DNA of 64,000 nucleotides, taken from the NCBI RefSeq assembly GCF_024679095.1, contig NW_026111754.1:62001-126000 (forward strand), read 5' to 3'. The stretch is from Eriocheir sinensis. Taxonomy: Eukaryota > Arthropoda > Malacostraca > Decapoda > Varunidae. Below are positions 9,158 through 19,310 of this stretch, in pieces (position 1 is the stretch's first letter; every line of letters starts with the position of its first letter). The notes under the pieces are model-generated. The model had not been told where the DNA came from, did no database searches, and worked only from the letters and a program-made list of their open reading frames with translations. A program made the position numbers and the translations under genes.

Positions 9158-10432
9158 AAGCTTGCAATTTAGACGTCTTCGCCTCCTCCGCTGCTGCTGA
9201 AGTGGGATGCACACGCTCCTGTTTTCACCAGAACCCCTGGATGTCGTCGCCTCTGTTGCTGCTGAACTGGGATGCACACGCTCCTTTTTTTCACCAGAAT
9301 CTCTGGACGTCGTCACTGCTGTACTGGGATGTGCACACCGCTCCTTTTTAACACTAGAACCTCTGTGAGTTGAGCGGTGACGACTTACACTCAAATCTTT
9401 TTTGATCCTCTTACTCTTTGATGAAGAAGAATCGCTGCAACTTCGTTTTTCGGAATTGGATCTTTCTATGAATTTACGCCATGAAATTTTGGGTTTGATC
9501 AATTCACGCAGATCTGAATCTTGAATCCTTCTGATAGGCAGATCATCATCATCTGAAGAATTGTAACTCCTGTCATGCTGTGATTGGGATTCGATCGTTC
9601 CGATTACTATGTCTTTATCAAAGACATCATCATCATCATTCAGTACACACAGAATGGGTTTTTCGGGACGTGTGACTACTTTAATCACTGTAGGAACATC
9701 CTTGTTTTTATCATCATTATCATCACTAGTGTTATCATGAACATCAGCGGTGTTTTCTTCTTTTTCTGCGTTCAGATTTGACAACGTTTTTTGGAATGCT
9801 GTTGATAGTCATTTGGCTTGCATCGACTCCGTAGAGGTGTTTGTTGACATCTAATTCAAAGATGGGTGGAAGCTCACGAGAAGGCGACAAAAATCCGAGA
9901 CGGTAGAGGCCCCATTCTAAGCACCGTTCTGCGGCATCGTCCTTGTTCAGCAAGAAGAACTCTTGCAGAAACTCACTCCTATCGAGACCGATTTCGCGCA
10001 CGAACACATACATTTGTTCGTAGCAGATGTAGGAAGTGCAGGTTCATGGTGTGATGTCACCATGTTACTGATGCACAGGTGAATGTAAATGAATCGGGAG
10101 AGCAAATAGGTGATGTCGATACCCATGAGAACGAAGTCGTCTAGATGTAGTTTATGGTTTCCATTTCTGATCATTTGGTTGAGATGATGCAACTTGATCT
10201 TGTAATCGTTGTGGGTGAAGTGACTGTTGAGAAACGTAAAGACGTTGTTCCAAAACTATCCTGTCATTTCTTGTAATAAAGAGAAAGCAAGGGGGATTTC
10301 TTTGTTGAGATTTTTTAACGCTGTTTCGTGCTTGCCCAATATGTTTTTCTTGTTGTTGCTACTCACTACCTCATGTGATGGTTGAGTCGCTTCAGCGCAC
10401 TTGTTTTCACAGCAATGCGTAGTAAACATGAG
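9158..10432 (-). pseudogene. Nimaviral gene with conserved-looking N-terminal part and Ser/Arg-rich tail; disrupted
   Basis: ATG at 10432 overlaps the end of the upstream gene by 26 nt. The frame runs through an in-frame TAG near 10258, then a hydrophobic, helical part (DFVLMGIDITYLLSRFIYIH, about 10140-10080), a shift near 10040, a part containing FLQEFFLLNKDDAAERCLEW, another shift in an A-run near 9790, then an Asp/Asn-rich segment and a basic Ser-rich tail with SKSKRIKKD as a likely nuclear signal. The tail has three imperfect 66-bp repeats (9360-9180) encoding KKERVHPSSA-like units; a shift in the third leads to a TAA at 9158. I recognise no family. The compact overlap with the next gene is typical of large DNA viruses. 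Confidence 0.5.
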
Positions 10433-12187
10433 GAACCACTAGTATTATGTTGTTCATGATGGTGTTCAGGACAAACATTTCAAAAGGTGTAGCATTGGTA
10501 AACAGGTTGGACTGGGTTTTACCACTGTCATCCAGCGCCTTGGTGATTATACCACCGGTCATGGTTTTCGAGTCGACATCAATGATATCTTTATCAAACT
10601 GATGATTGATGAAGAGCTGATCCACTGACATGATGGAACCATACAGGTGATTCGCAAGGGAGTAGATGTTACCGACATCCATGAACGATATTGGGCTATG
10701 ATCGCGTGCCGTAGCGCGTTCAACTGGGCGTCTGTGTTCTCATACATTTTGGTGAAGTTGGGATAGGTGTTACTCTTTCGGTCACCCTTTTTGGTGAATG
10801 TGTTTGATCCGTGAGTATCTTCGAATTGCTTGCGAAGCGTTTCACCTAAGGCTGTTGCTCCATCTTTAGATATCAAATTTTGGCAGGTACTGTGATCACC
10901 ATAGGGGAGGACCGAATTTCTGACATCGAAAATTTGGAGCGTTTTCTAGAAGTGGTCTGTACTGGAATTGATATTTCCACTACTTCGATCTTTCTTTGGG
11001 GTGGTTTTGAATCATTGACGGGCATGTCCAGATTGTACGAGTGTAACAACGCTTCATGTAACACTTTGGAGAATAATTGTTGTTGTTGGTTTTCCTCTTA
11101 CTGTCTGACATGGCTTTTTCAGGAGCATGGAGGAAGACTCGCTTATCATGGACATGTATTTCATGAAATTGATGATGGAACAAAAAACTTCTTGAATGAC
11201 AACATTGACTCCTTTCTGCATAGCCGCATGGATAGTCTCTTGATTTAGGTTCCAATTTTCAGTAAAGGCATGTTGGATGAAGAGCGATCGTAATTTAGGA
11301 TTGGGGACGTCCATGTTTCGGGTCAGCCACTCCTTGGCGCGGATAACACTCAATGACATTTGACATTTGCTGCAGGTGTTCGATCTTTCGATGTCTGCCA
11401 TTTGGCGTTTGTTCTTTACGTTGTCTGGGATGTCGTGCAGTTGACAAAATTGTAAATCGATATTAATAGACTTCAGAGTTTCAAAGGTCATCTCACAAAT
11501 CGTCTGATTAAACCGGTGAACTGGGATGAAATCTTCGCGTATGAACGTATTCAGGATCAGATTTCGAAAATCACAATTTTGCAAATCAAAACTTTTAAGT
11601 AAGTTATTCACATTATGACAGAAGTTCATGATACTATCACCTTGGTTGACAGTTGCGGACTTGCATTTTTGCCATTCTATATTCAGTGCTGATTTCATGG
11701 ATGTTTTAAGACCTTCTTTGGAACCTGCATCGACTGAAATGAAAAAAAAAATGGTTAAGAAAATTAAAATCTTAAAAAAAATCAACAAGCTAAATAAAAT
11801 AAAAATCATATCAATAACAAAAAAAAATGTTAAAAACTTACGCATGTCTGTGCAATTCAGCAATGTGTAGTAGCATTCTCCCATGGAGTAGAGGCGATCA
11901 TTGGGTGTATCAGCGTATGCCTTGTTATGGATAGCCTTTGTCAACAATTTCTTCATCTCTGCATTTTTTCTCTTTGCAAATCGGTGTGACATTCAACAGA
12001 TATTTGAACAGGGCTCTGTCACATATGGGTTTTTTGAAAACAGAAATATTTTGGCACTTGATAATAAGATTTGCTGCTGGTATTCCTCCAGTTGTTTTTC
12101 GAGTATGTTTCGCAGAGGTTTCTTCTTCGGTTTTTTAGAAGCAAATGCGGTTCCAAGACTGGAAACAATTTTCGCTGCGTCACACAT
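10407..12187 (-). pseudogene. Large nimaviral gene with a 108-nt spliceosomal intron; one stop and two or more frameshifts
   Basis: ATG 12187 opens a basic N-terminus (KKPKKKPLRN). An in-frame TGA at 11993-11995 is followed at once by ATG 11992 in the same frame, so the gene is either interrupted by one nonsense codon or re-initiates. Exon 1 ends at 11842 and exon 2 starts at 11733. Exon 2 holds a Cys pair (CSKC) near 11365 and a mainly helical body. The frame shifts near 11060, 10870 and 10690, and coding then runs to TGA 10407. Translations before and after each break read as one continuous globular protein of about 550 aa. Upstream of the ATG, a pyrimidine tract ending in CAG at 12196 could be a second splice acceptor in the leader. 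Family not recognised. Confidence 0.55.
11734..11841 (-). other. GT-AG intron, 108 nt
   Basis: The donor reads ATGC|GTAAGT and the acceptor is TTTTTCATTTCAG|TCGATG, after a T-rich tract. The intron is much richer in A+T than its flanks, and its translation (repeated Phe/Ile/Leu) is unlike the soluble protein on either side. Its length is divisible by three and it has no stop in frame, so automated calling would miss it. Splicing joins a Cys-Thr-Asp-Met exon to an Asp-Ala-Gly-Ser exon through one Leu codon. Confidence 0.75.
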
Positions 12188-12197
12188 TTTGAAGTCT

Positions 12198-13700
12198 GAA
12201 AAATTAAAAGAAAATAATAATCACAATCACTGATCAACAATAAGTGCATGCACTCTTGCTAATGCATATGCGAGAATGTAATGTAAGCTTAAATATTTGT
12301 AATCACGCACGCACAACTTTGGGAGAGACCAACAGACGCTATAATTGGGTCATGTACACACAATAATATCTGGTACGGGTTGGGAACCTACTAAATTAAA
12401 CATTAGCTTGCACGCTTCTTTTAAACGGATGGTAAACAAAAGGCGGCATCTGTCAGTTTGTTCATCATCTTCGAGGAGGCGCGCGCCGCTCGCCGCCGAA
12501 CGCCGCCGAACACCCCACCCCATCCCTCTTCTCGTACACCACCCCGCACACACCCGCACACACACACACTTACACAACACAAATGTAGGTAAAGTTGGGT
12601 CCGGATTTGGACGGGATTATGACAGATGAATAAATTGTGTAAATTTCAACTGGGATCTGAATTTGGATGTGGGTGGTATATATGGGTTGCATATATTTGA
12701 AGTTGATTATCAAGACTGATAAGTTAGTTTTGTCAACAAATGGAATCTATTGAGGAGAAGGAGTCTGAATTTGGACGTGGGTCACGACATATACATGTGA
12801 CGAGTCAGATTTAGAGTGGGGTCCGGATTTGTACGTGCTGATGTATTACGACTCTGAACCGTTATGAAATGAAGATTGATGTGGACGTGGTTCACGACAT
12901 ATACATGTGACGAGTCAGAGTTAGAGTGGGGTCCGGATTTGTACGTGCTGATGTATTACGACTCTGAACCGTTATGAAATGAAGATTGATGTCAACAAAC
13001 GGAGTTTTGGGAATAGGAGTCTGAATTTGGATGTGGTTTGATTTGATATGATAATTTTTTGTGGGTCACGACATATGCATGTGACGAATCAGAATTAGAG
13101 TGGGGTCCGGATCTGTACAGGGTCAAGGATGCACATTAACTATTCTTGATTTTGAGTTCGCGGTCTTGCTGCCGAAATAAATGGAACACATTGTCACTAA
13201 CTAGGATTACTTAAAGCGATTCTGTATAAGATAAGAAATAAAAAAAAAAGGTTTGAAGAAAGTTTGCGTGATATTGTTTCTATTACCTTCAAGACGTCGT
13301 CGTCGTAACTAAGCAGCTTGAATACTGAGAATTATAAAAAAAAAGACTATATGATAAGAGAGAAAGATATCTTCATTTGTCATGGGGGGACGGGGGGAAA
13401 ATCAGGTGCTGCCATGCTATTGTGTCACCACCAGCATGTGCCATGTGTCACCACCAGCATGTGGTAGCAACAACAACGGAGCGCACGCTGCCGCGTTAGC
13501 GTTGTCAAGAAGCAGCAAGCAAGTCCCTTCCTTCCGCTCTCATTCAGCGTCGTCCCGCTCTCAGAATCGGGTTACTTGCGAGAATAAAGCACATATTCAC
13601 CCTTCCGCTCTCAACCTTGCATTTACCGCGCGAGATTAAACACATGGTATGGCATTTAGCGTCTCGCTCTTCAACTCGCCTCAGAATCGGGCTACTGGGC
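12198..13700. other. Gene-free region with dispersed repeats
   Basis: No supported gene. It contains a CA-rich stretch (12530-12580), a GC-rich patch with repeated CGCCGCCGAA (12475-12510), the repeats at 12770-13125, and two copies of TGTGTCACCACCAGCATGTG near 13420 and 13445. An 85-codon frame at 13382-13639 starts with ATG but overlaps hr-like repeat sequence and is probably not a gene. Confidence 0.6.
12770..13125 (+). repeat. About 108-bp direct repeats, two full and one partial copy
   Basis: Full copies start near 12775 and 12883 and share CACGACATATACATGTGACG, GGGGTCCGGATTTGTACGTG and GTATTACGACTCTGAACCGT. A partial copy lies at 13058-13115. The two full copies are almost identical, suggesting recent duplication. 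The GGGGTCCGGATNTGTAC word recurs at 1717 and, in altered form, at 21190-21270. Confidence 0.85.
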
Positions 13701-13705
13701 AGTAG
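13540..13705 (+). repeat. Two diverged units of the 79-bp hr-like family
   Basis: Two irregular units contain CCCGCTCTCAGAATCGGG and CTCGCCTCAGAATCGGGCTA, with CACATATTCACCCTTCCGCT between them. They precede the 78/82-bp family, so the two families interleave here. Confidence 0.7.
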
Positions 13706-14245
13706 TGAGGTGAATGTGTCTTTGTCTTCCGAAGCTTCCGATTCTGAATTTAGTTCATACTGAATGTCATCTAACCTTATGTGAGGTGAATGTGTGTCTT
13801 TGTCTTCCGAAGCTTCCGATTCTGAATTTAGTTCATACTGAATGAATGTCGTCTACCTTTGATTAAAGTGAATGTGTGTCTTTGTCTTCCAAAGCTTCCG
13901 ATTCTGAATTTAGTTCGTACTGAATGAATGTCGTCTAACCTTATATGAGGTGAATGTGTGTCTTTGTCTTCCGAAGCTTCCGATTCTGAATTTAGTTCGT
14001 ACTGAATGAATGTCGTCTACCTTTGATTGAAGTGAATGTGTGTCTTTGTCTTCCAAAGCTTCCGATTCTGAATTTAGTTCGTACTGAATGTCGTCTAACC
14101 TTATATGAGGTGAATGTGTGTCTTTGTCTTCCGAAGCTTCCGATTCTGAATTTAGTTCATACTGAATGAATGTCGTCTACCTTTGATTGAAGTGAATGTG
14201 TGTCTTTGTCTTCCAAAGCTTCCGATTCTGAATTTAGTTAGTATA
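13706..14245 (+). repeat. 78/82-bp hr-like tandem array, seven units
   Basis: Seven units contain GTGAATGTGTGTCTTTGTCT and then CGAAGCTTCCGATTCTGAAT. Unit lengths alternate between about 78 and 82 bp, differing by an extra GAAT. Two subtypes alternate: one with CTAACCTTATATGAGGTG and one with CTACCTTTGATTGAAGTG. The GAAGCTTC palindrome is central, changed to CAAAGCTTC in the second subtype. Size, tandem order and a central palindrome resemble WSSV homologous regions, which are thought to act as enhancers or replication origins; the function here is inferred. Confidence 0.85.
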
Positions 14246-15118
14246 GTGTCAGTGTCCCGCTCTCGGGTTAATGGCCAGTCTAAAACACATTCACTCTTTC
14301 GCTCTATAATTACTGTATACCACAACTTTTGTATACTTGTTTGACGCTCACGGCGTAATAGATTAATCAAATCAAATCAAATCAACCCAGCGTTCAGCGT
14401 CCCGCTCGCCTCAGAATCGGGCTACTGGCCAGTCTAAAACACACATTCACTCTTTCGCTCTCAACCCAGCATTCAGCGTCCCGCTCGCCTCAGAATCGGG
14501 CTACTGGAGAGTCTAAAACACACATTCACCCTTCCGCTCTCAACTGAGCATTCAGCGTCCCGCTCGCCTCAGAATCGGGCTACTGGCGAGTCTAAAACAC
14601 ACATTCACCCTTCCGCTCTCAACCCAGCATTCAGCGTCACGCTCGCCTCAGAATCGGGCTACTGGAGAGTCTAAAACACACATTCACCCTTCCGCTCTTA
14701 ACTGAGCATTCAGCGTCCCGCTCGCCTCAGAATCGGGCTACTGGCGAGTCTAAAACACATTCTCCATTCCGCTCTTAACTGAGCATTCAGCGTCCCGCTC
14801 GCCTCAGAATCGGGCTACTGGCGAGTCTAAAACACACATTCACCCTTCCGCTCTCAACCCAGCATTCAGCGTCCCGCTCGCCTCAGAATTGGGCTACTGG
14901 CCAGTCTAAAACACACATTCACTCTTTCGCTCTCAACCCAGTATTCAGCGTCCCGCTCGCCTCAGAATCGGGCTACTGGCGAGTCTAAAACACACATTCA
15001 CCTTTCGCTCTCAACCCAGCATTCAGCGTCCCGCTCGCCTCAGAATCGGGCTAGTGGCGAGTCTAAAACACACATTCACCCTTCCGCTCTCAACCCAGCA
15101 TTCAGCGTCCCGCTCTCG
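14246..15118 (+). repeat. 79-bp hr-like tandem array, ten regular units plus one partial
   Basis: Units repeat every 77-80 bp from about 14390 to 15115 and share CGCTCGCCTCAGAATCGGGC and GTCTAAAACACACATTCACC. They differ in small blocks (GGCGAGT, GGCCAGT, GGAGAGT). The word TAAAACACACATTCAC is the reverse complement of GTGAATGTGTGTTTTA, close to the GTGAATGTGTGTCTTT of the neighbouring array, so the two arrays share a core in opposite orientation. The array ends about 300 bp before a promoter. Confidence 0.9.
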
Positions 15119-15244
15119 TACATTCTCAACTATAAGAGAAAAAAATTGCTTAGTGTGAATGTAGTGTTTGTTTTCATGATGTGAATGTATATTTTCAGTC
15201 TTAACGGGCACCAATTCTACTCGCTTGTGCCGTCCATCTCTCTT

Positions 15245-15450
15245 CACTGACGTTGCTCCGCCCCTATCCGTTATCCACGCCCAACCCCGCCCTCTGCCTC
15301 GCTTAATTCGTGTTGTTAGTTCTGGTTATTTTTTTCATTTACTCCGCCCACATGACACATGACACATCACTTGTACACCACCCCCCTCCCTCCTCCTTGT
15401 ATACACAACACCTGGTATAAATGGGAAGCACGGACGGCGTCAGTCATTGT
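15245..15450 (+). promoter_or_regulatory. Arthropod-type TATA plus initiator promoter with upstream CCGCCC boxes
   Basis: TATAAAT lies at 15416-15422 and an initiator TCAGTC at 15440-15445, with the A (candidate +1) at 15442, 26 bp after the first T of the TATA box. Upstream are several CCGCCC or ACGCCC elements (15255-15295 and near 15343) and two tandem CATGACA words (15352-15365). An ATG follows at 15510. The layout fits an RNA polymerase II promoter, and the hr-like array just upstream could act as an enhancer. Confidence 0.7.
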
Positions 15451-15509
15451 TCGGTGTAGAAAGCTAGACACAACTTAATTCAGTTAAACTTTCAATCTGA
15501 AACACTATC

Positions 15510-16240
15510 ATGTTTTCAACAACTACTGTCGTCGATGACGCAACTACATTAATACCTTTTGTTGACAAGAAACGAAAAAACCTATTGACGAGAAAATAGT
15601 TTCAAAATTTAAAAGATCAGATCTTGAACATCAAACAGCGACATCGGCTGCCCTGTCCAAGAAAAAAGATTGGTGACATACGTCAAACGGTTAACAACGG
15701 TGGTGGTAGCAGATACGACGACAGCAGTGACGTAGGCAGCAGTACTTGCAATTATGACATAGCTGGGTCCTCTGAGAACAACCAAATCATCACCACCATC
15801 AACAACCACCGCCCTCGTAATCGACCACCACAACATCATCATCAACGACAACACCACCACTTCTCTCCACTTCCTGTCAACCGTCAGCCTTATCACTATG
15901 AGGGTGGATACGACTCTGGATCCAGTAATAATCGTTATTCACATTACAGGTCAACAGAAGCTATCCCAAACACTTCTTACCGTGTTGGTGGTCATCATGC
16001 CCCTTATGAAGGAGAAGAATTCTACGGTGACGAGGATGTGTACGAATACGAACAACGTCACGAACCCTACATGAGATATCGCCAGCCGCATCACAACCAC
16101 CCTTCTGCCTATATTCCTCGTCAACCCCACCACCACCTGGTCCACCTGCTGCTTTCTTCCCACCTCACAGACCTGCACCGTCAATGACACATCACACACT
16201 AACGCTTGTTTTAAATAACTGCGGAGATATACACATGTAG
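15510..16240 (+). pseudogene. His/Pro/Tyr-rich gene downstream of the strong promoter; frameshifted
   Basis: The ATG at 15510 opens a 29-codon frame that ends at TAG 15597-15599 (MFSTTTVVDDATTLIPFVDK...). Coding continues in other frames: a Lys-rich part (about 15575-15670), then a frame rich in His, Arg, Asn, Pro and Tyr (to about 16115), then probably a Pro-rich part in a third frame to TAG 16238. Breaks are near 15575, 15660 and 16120, in A- or C-rich runs. The low-complexity product has an acidic patch (GEEFYGDEDVYEYEQ). Family unknown. Its promoter and the adjacent hr-like array suggest an early viral gene, which is inference. Confidence 0.5.
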
Positions 16241-16640
16241 CAAACACGTTTGTTCCCATGCCCCGCCCACTCCTTCGTTTCCTCCAGGGGTGCAGGGTAT
16301 GTACCAGTGGCTCCGTCACATCCGGTGTGTGTGCGTGCGTAGGTGCGGGTGTGCGTGCGTGCGTGCGTTGGTTGGTTTTATACACCTTTACGTGTCTTGG
16401 TTTTCGTATTTGATGTAGTTCGCTAAGTTGGTTCTGCGGAACGTCAGATTCTACTTCATAGTTCTACAATATAGTTTATCTTTGACTTTTTCAAACATAT
16501 TTGAAAAAACCAAGTACGTTTTATTTAACATAAATAGAAATAATTTTACATGAAATGTTTTCTTTTTTTAATTGTAATATGTAAATTAAAAAAAATAGAG
16601 AATGGATTAACTTTTATTGGATATCTTGATAATAATTGAA
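16241..16640. other. Intergenic region, (GT/GC)-rich tract then AT-rich
   Basis: A GTGCGTGCGTAGGTGCGGGT-type tract lies at 16325-16370 and an AT-rich stretch with short T- and A-runs at 16480-16610. No gene is supported. A long minus-strand frame here is the shadow of the His-rich gene and the GT tract. Confidence 0.5.
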
Positions 16641-16910
16641 ATGGATCCGGAGGATGACGCAGAACTTAAAGTTAACTTTGCTGGCCTCATCGAGGTAGTA
16701 GCTAACCTATTAACTGTTGCTACTCCTTCCTACAGAGATGACACGGCTACCGATAGTATGTGTCATGCGGCTTTGAATCATACCGTGGTTGACACTTCTC
16801 TCTCTCAACGAGTCGTTTCTGATTTAGAAATTCTTTCCAAACAAAAAGAGGAAATAGATTCGATTTTAAAAAAATTTATTAAAAATTTCGGAGATACCAA
16901 AAATATTTAG
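16641..16910 (+). CDS. Small acidic protein, 89 aa, intact
   Basis: ATG 16641 begins MDPEDDAELKVNFAGLIEVV; the frame is open upstream to 16617 but without better context. The protein is acidic at the start, then has two likely helices, the second (about residues 55-85) with heptad-like spacing: RVVSDLEILSKQKEEIDSIL. This suggests a small dimeric coiled-coil protein. No membrane segment. Family unknown. It converges on the large minus-strand gene. A further open plus-strand frame without ATG (about 16930-17114) follows and is discussed as a finding. Confidence 0.55.
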   Translation: MDPEDDAELKVNFAGLIEVVANLLTVATPSYRDDTATDSMCHAALNHTVVDTSLSQRVVSDLEILSKQKEEIDSILKKFIKNFGDTKNI

Positions 16911-17035
16911 AAGCGAACGTTGTGAGAAAAAAACGCTTCAACGCAAAGAGAGAAAACTGTCTTAGCGACAGTAGCCGGAGAAATCGATTTTCATGATCCG
17001 TTTGAAAAATTAGATCTTTTTGTCAAGATCATTAA

Positions 17036-19310
17036 TCAAGAAGGTTGTTCTATCGGAGTACAGAGATTATACACCTCAGGTAACAAATCACTGTCAACGA
17101 TAGCTTTGGTGTGAGTCATAGGAGTAAGGTCATCGAATGCTTGCCATCTTCGTTTATAGTTTTCCCAAATTTAGGATTGAGATCTTGAGATGATGGTTGT
17201 TGTTGGTTTGTAATTGATTCATATTCTTCTACTGATTTGTTAACCACATTGTCAATCATTCTCTGCATGACCTCACAAGTTGCTTGAACACCCAGGTTCC
17301 AGTCTGGTATTCCAGTCTTCCAAAGATTCGCCGCTAACAATCCTGCATTTTTCAAATTAGTTATTCCAAACTTGTTAATGTTAACAGAGTCCCCAAAGAT
17401 GATGAGAGGTGCCGTGTCCAACATGCTGTAAGTGCCCGACCACATACAGCTTAGGATAGTGAAGACTAGAGCGCGGGCGTGCATGTTCAAACCACTAGGG
17501 GTTGATGACGGTGATGGTGGAAAACACAAGAGTAGAGCGTCCAGAGTTTTCAACAACATAGTAACTATGACTTGTCCTAAAATGACACTACTTGCATCTT
17601 TGATACCATACTCATGGCGTTGTCTTTCAGTGAGTGCATTGAACACATTTCCACGCAGAGTCATCCTCATGACGCCGTCGGCGTAACCACCTTCGCCTTC
17701 ACTTGGGGACTGTCTGAAATCATAGTTCTTGTAATCCTTAAAAATATTAAAGTCACTGTAAGCGAACATCGGAGGTTGTAAGAGCATGTGAATATCATCG
17801 TTGATGAAAGTCCACATGTTAGTGATGTATCTAGGAACTGCAACCCTATCCTCTCCGTCTTCGTTGTTTCGAATTGGAAGTACACTGCTGGTGAACGGTG
17901 TCTCTAACATCAAGGTTTCAGCCAGGTCGATACTGACGGTGTCGGTCAGATTGACGTAAGGATCGGGAATGCTGTCAACGTTAGTGGAGACCAGACCATG
18001 CCCATCGTAGTACGTTAGTTGCTTATCATCATCACTTTCCTGGACGACGACATTCTTGAAATGTTTGGCTATAGTCAATGGATGGAAACCGATCATAGTT
18101 GCATTGATGTCGGTTGTATTGACTGGTATGTTTGTGTTTGATGTAATAGGAGGATTCACATGGGTAGTTGTTTGCATGACTTCCAATACTTGATAGTTCG
18201 TCATCTGTTGATTTTTCTTTACAGCTAAAGCCGTTTCGTTAATTCTCTGTTGTCTCTGCAAGTCGAGTTCTAGACAATGGAAGGTGTCTCTGCATCGCAA
18301 GGAAGAAGCGAATGCCTTGTAGATGTGTTCGTAGAACTCATTTTTCAACATTTTCATAAGGGATCTGAATACCTGACAGGATCGCATCAAGCTAAGGTTC
18401 TTCCGGGATGTCGCAATGAGGTCGTTCAGAGTCATTTGCTGTTCTTCATCCATGAAACATTTTTGCACATCGTTCTTAAATTGCAAGCGGTCATTCAGAC
18501 TTAAGACTTTGAGATAAGGAAACAAACTCTTCTGTGAATAGTTTTTTTGGACGAGTTCATTTTTAGTTTCAGATTCAACTTGAACGATTCGAGCGAGAAT
18601 GTTCTGTCTCTGCTCATTGGTGAGAAACGGAACGATCTGTTCTACTTCAACACATACTTGTTTCTGGTTATCTGTCTGAAAACTATCATAAGCTCTTTTC
18701 ATTTCTATAATCATGTCATCTATGTTGATCCCCGTCTTCATGTCGTGCTTCAGCTTGAAGAGTAGGTGTCCAGAGACAGTGTCAAAGACTTGAATGAGAT
18801 TGCTGCTGTCTGCTGCATTGACCCTGAGTGGCACGTCTCCAGGAAGAATAGAAAGATGACCCATGTCTGCTATTTCCAACTTGGCCTTTTGAAGTATCGT
18901 CCACTCTCTCCTTAGGTTTGGTTCCTATTCGAGAGGAACAAAAGCTCGCTGTGTTTGTAATCGAACACAAGTACGCTGGAATAGGGTCCTGAAACCATAT
19001 TGATGTTTTCGGTGTTGATTTGATTCAGTAAGCGATTCTGATAAGCTTTCTTGCTTTCCTTATCTTTGATCTGCAAAATCTCATCAGGTGCAATCAGAAA
19101 AACACCATTGACACGCACAAGTAGTGGATCGATTGGGATTCCTTTGATGTTGGACATGATGTACAATCCTCCTTGACTACGATTAAGCAAGTCAAGGTAG
19201 TTGGCTCCAGATGGTTTTCTGCCACATTGTAAATACGAGCTACCAGTCAGAGGACACATGGGTTGCAGTAATAAAGCGTAGCGGGGACTTTGTAGGTTTT
19301 GCAAAACATC
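17036..19310 (-). pseudogene. Large nimaviral virion-like protein, fragment of about 755 codons
   Basis: The fragment starts at the fusion with gene X copy 3 (about 19303). The first part (to about 18925) holds GGLYIMSNIKGIPIDPLLVR; a shift near 18925 leads into a long open frame (587 codons from 18879 down to 17116). A shift near 17165 appears to lead to TGA 17036. The 587-codon part is a mixed alpha/beta, Asn/Thr/Leu-rich protein with no membrane anchor and no known catalytic motif. The size and composition recall the large WSSV capsid and tegument proteins, but I cannot assign which. The true N-terminus is missing, lost at the junction. Confidence 0.5.

Noticed and set aside
13382..13639. 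85-codon frame starting at ATG
   Set aside because: Much of it lies in hr-like repeat and short direct repeats, with no domain or neighbour support.
14152..15247. Minus-strand frames over the hr-like arrays
   Set aside because: They follow the repeat period and break between units.
15460..15475. Downstream promoter element AGACA
   Set aside because: It lies at about +25, three bases off the usual spacing from the initiator, so it was not called.
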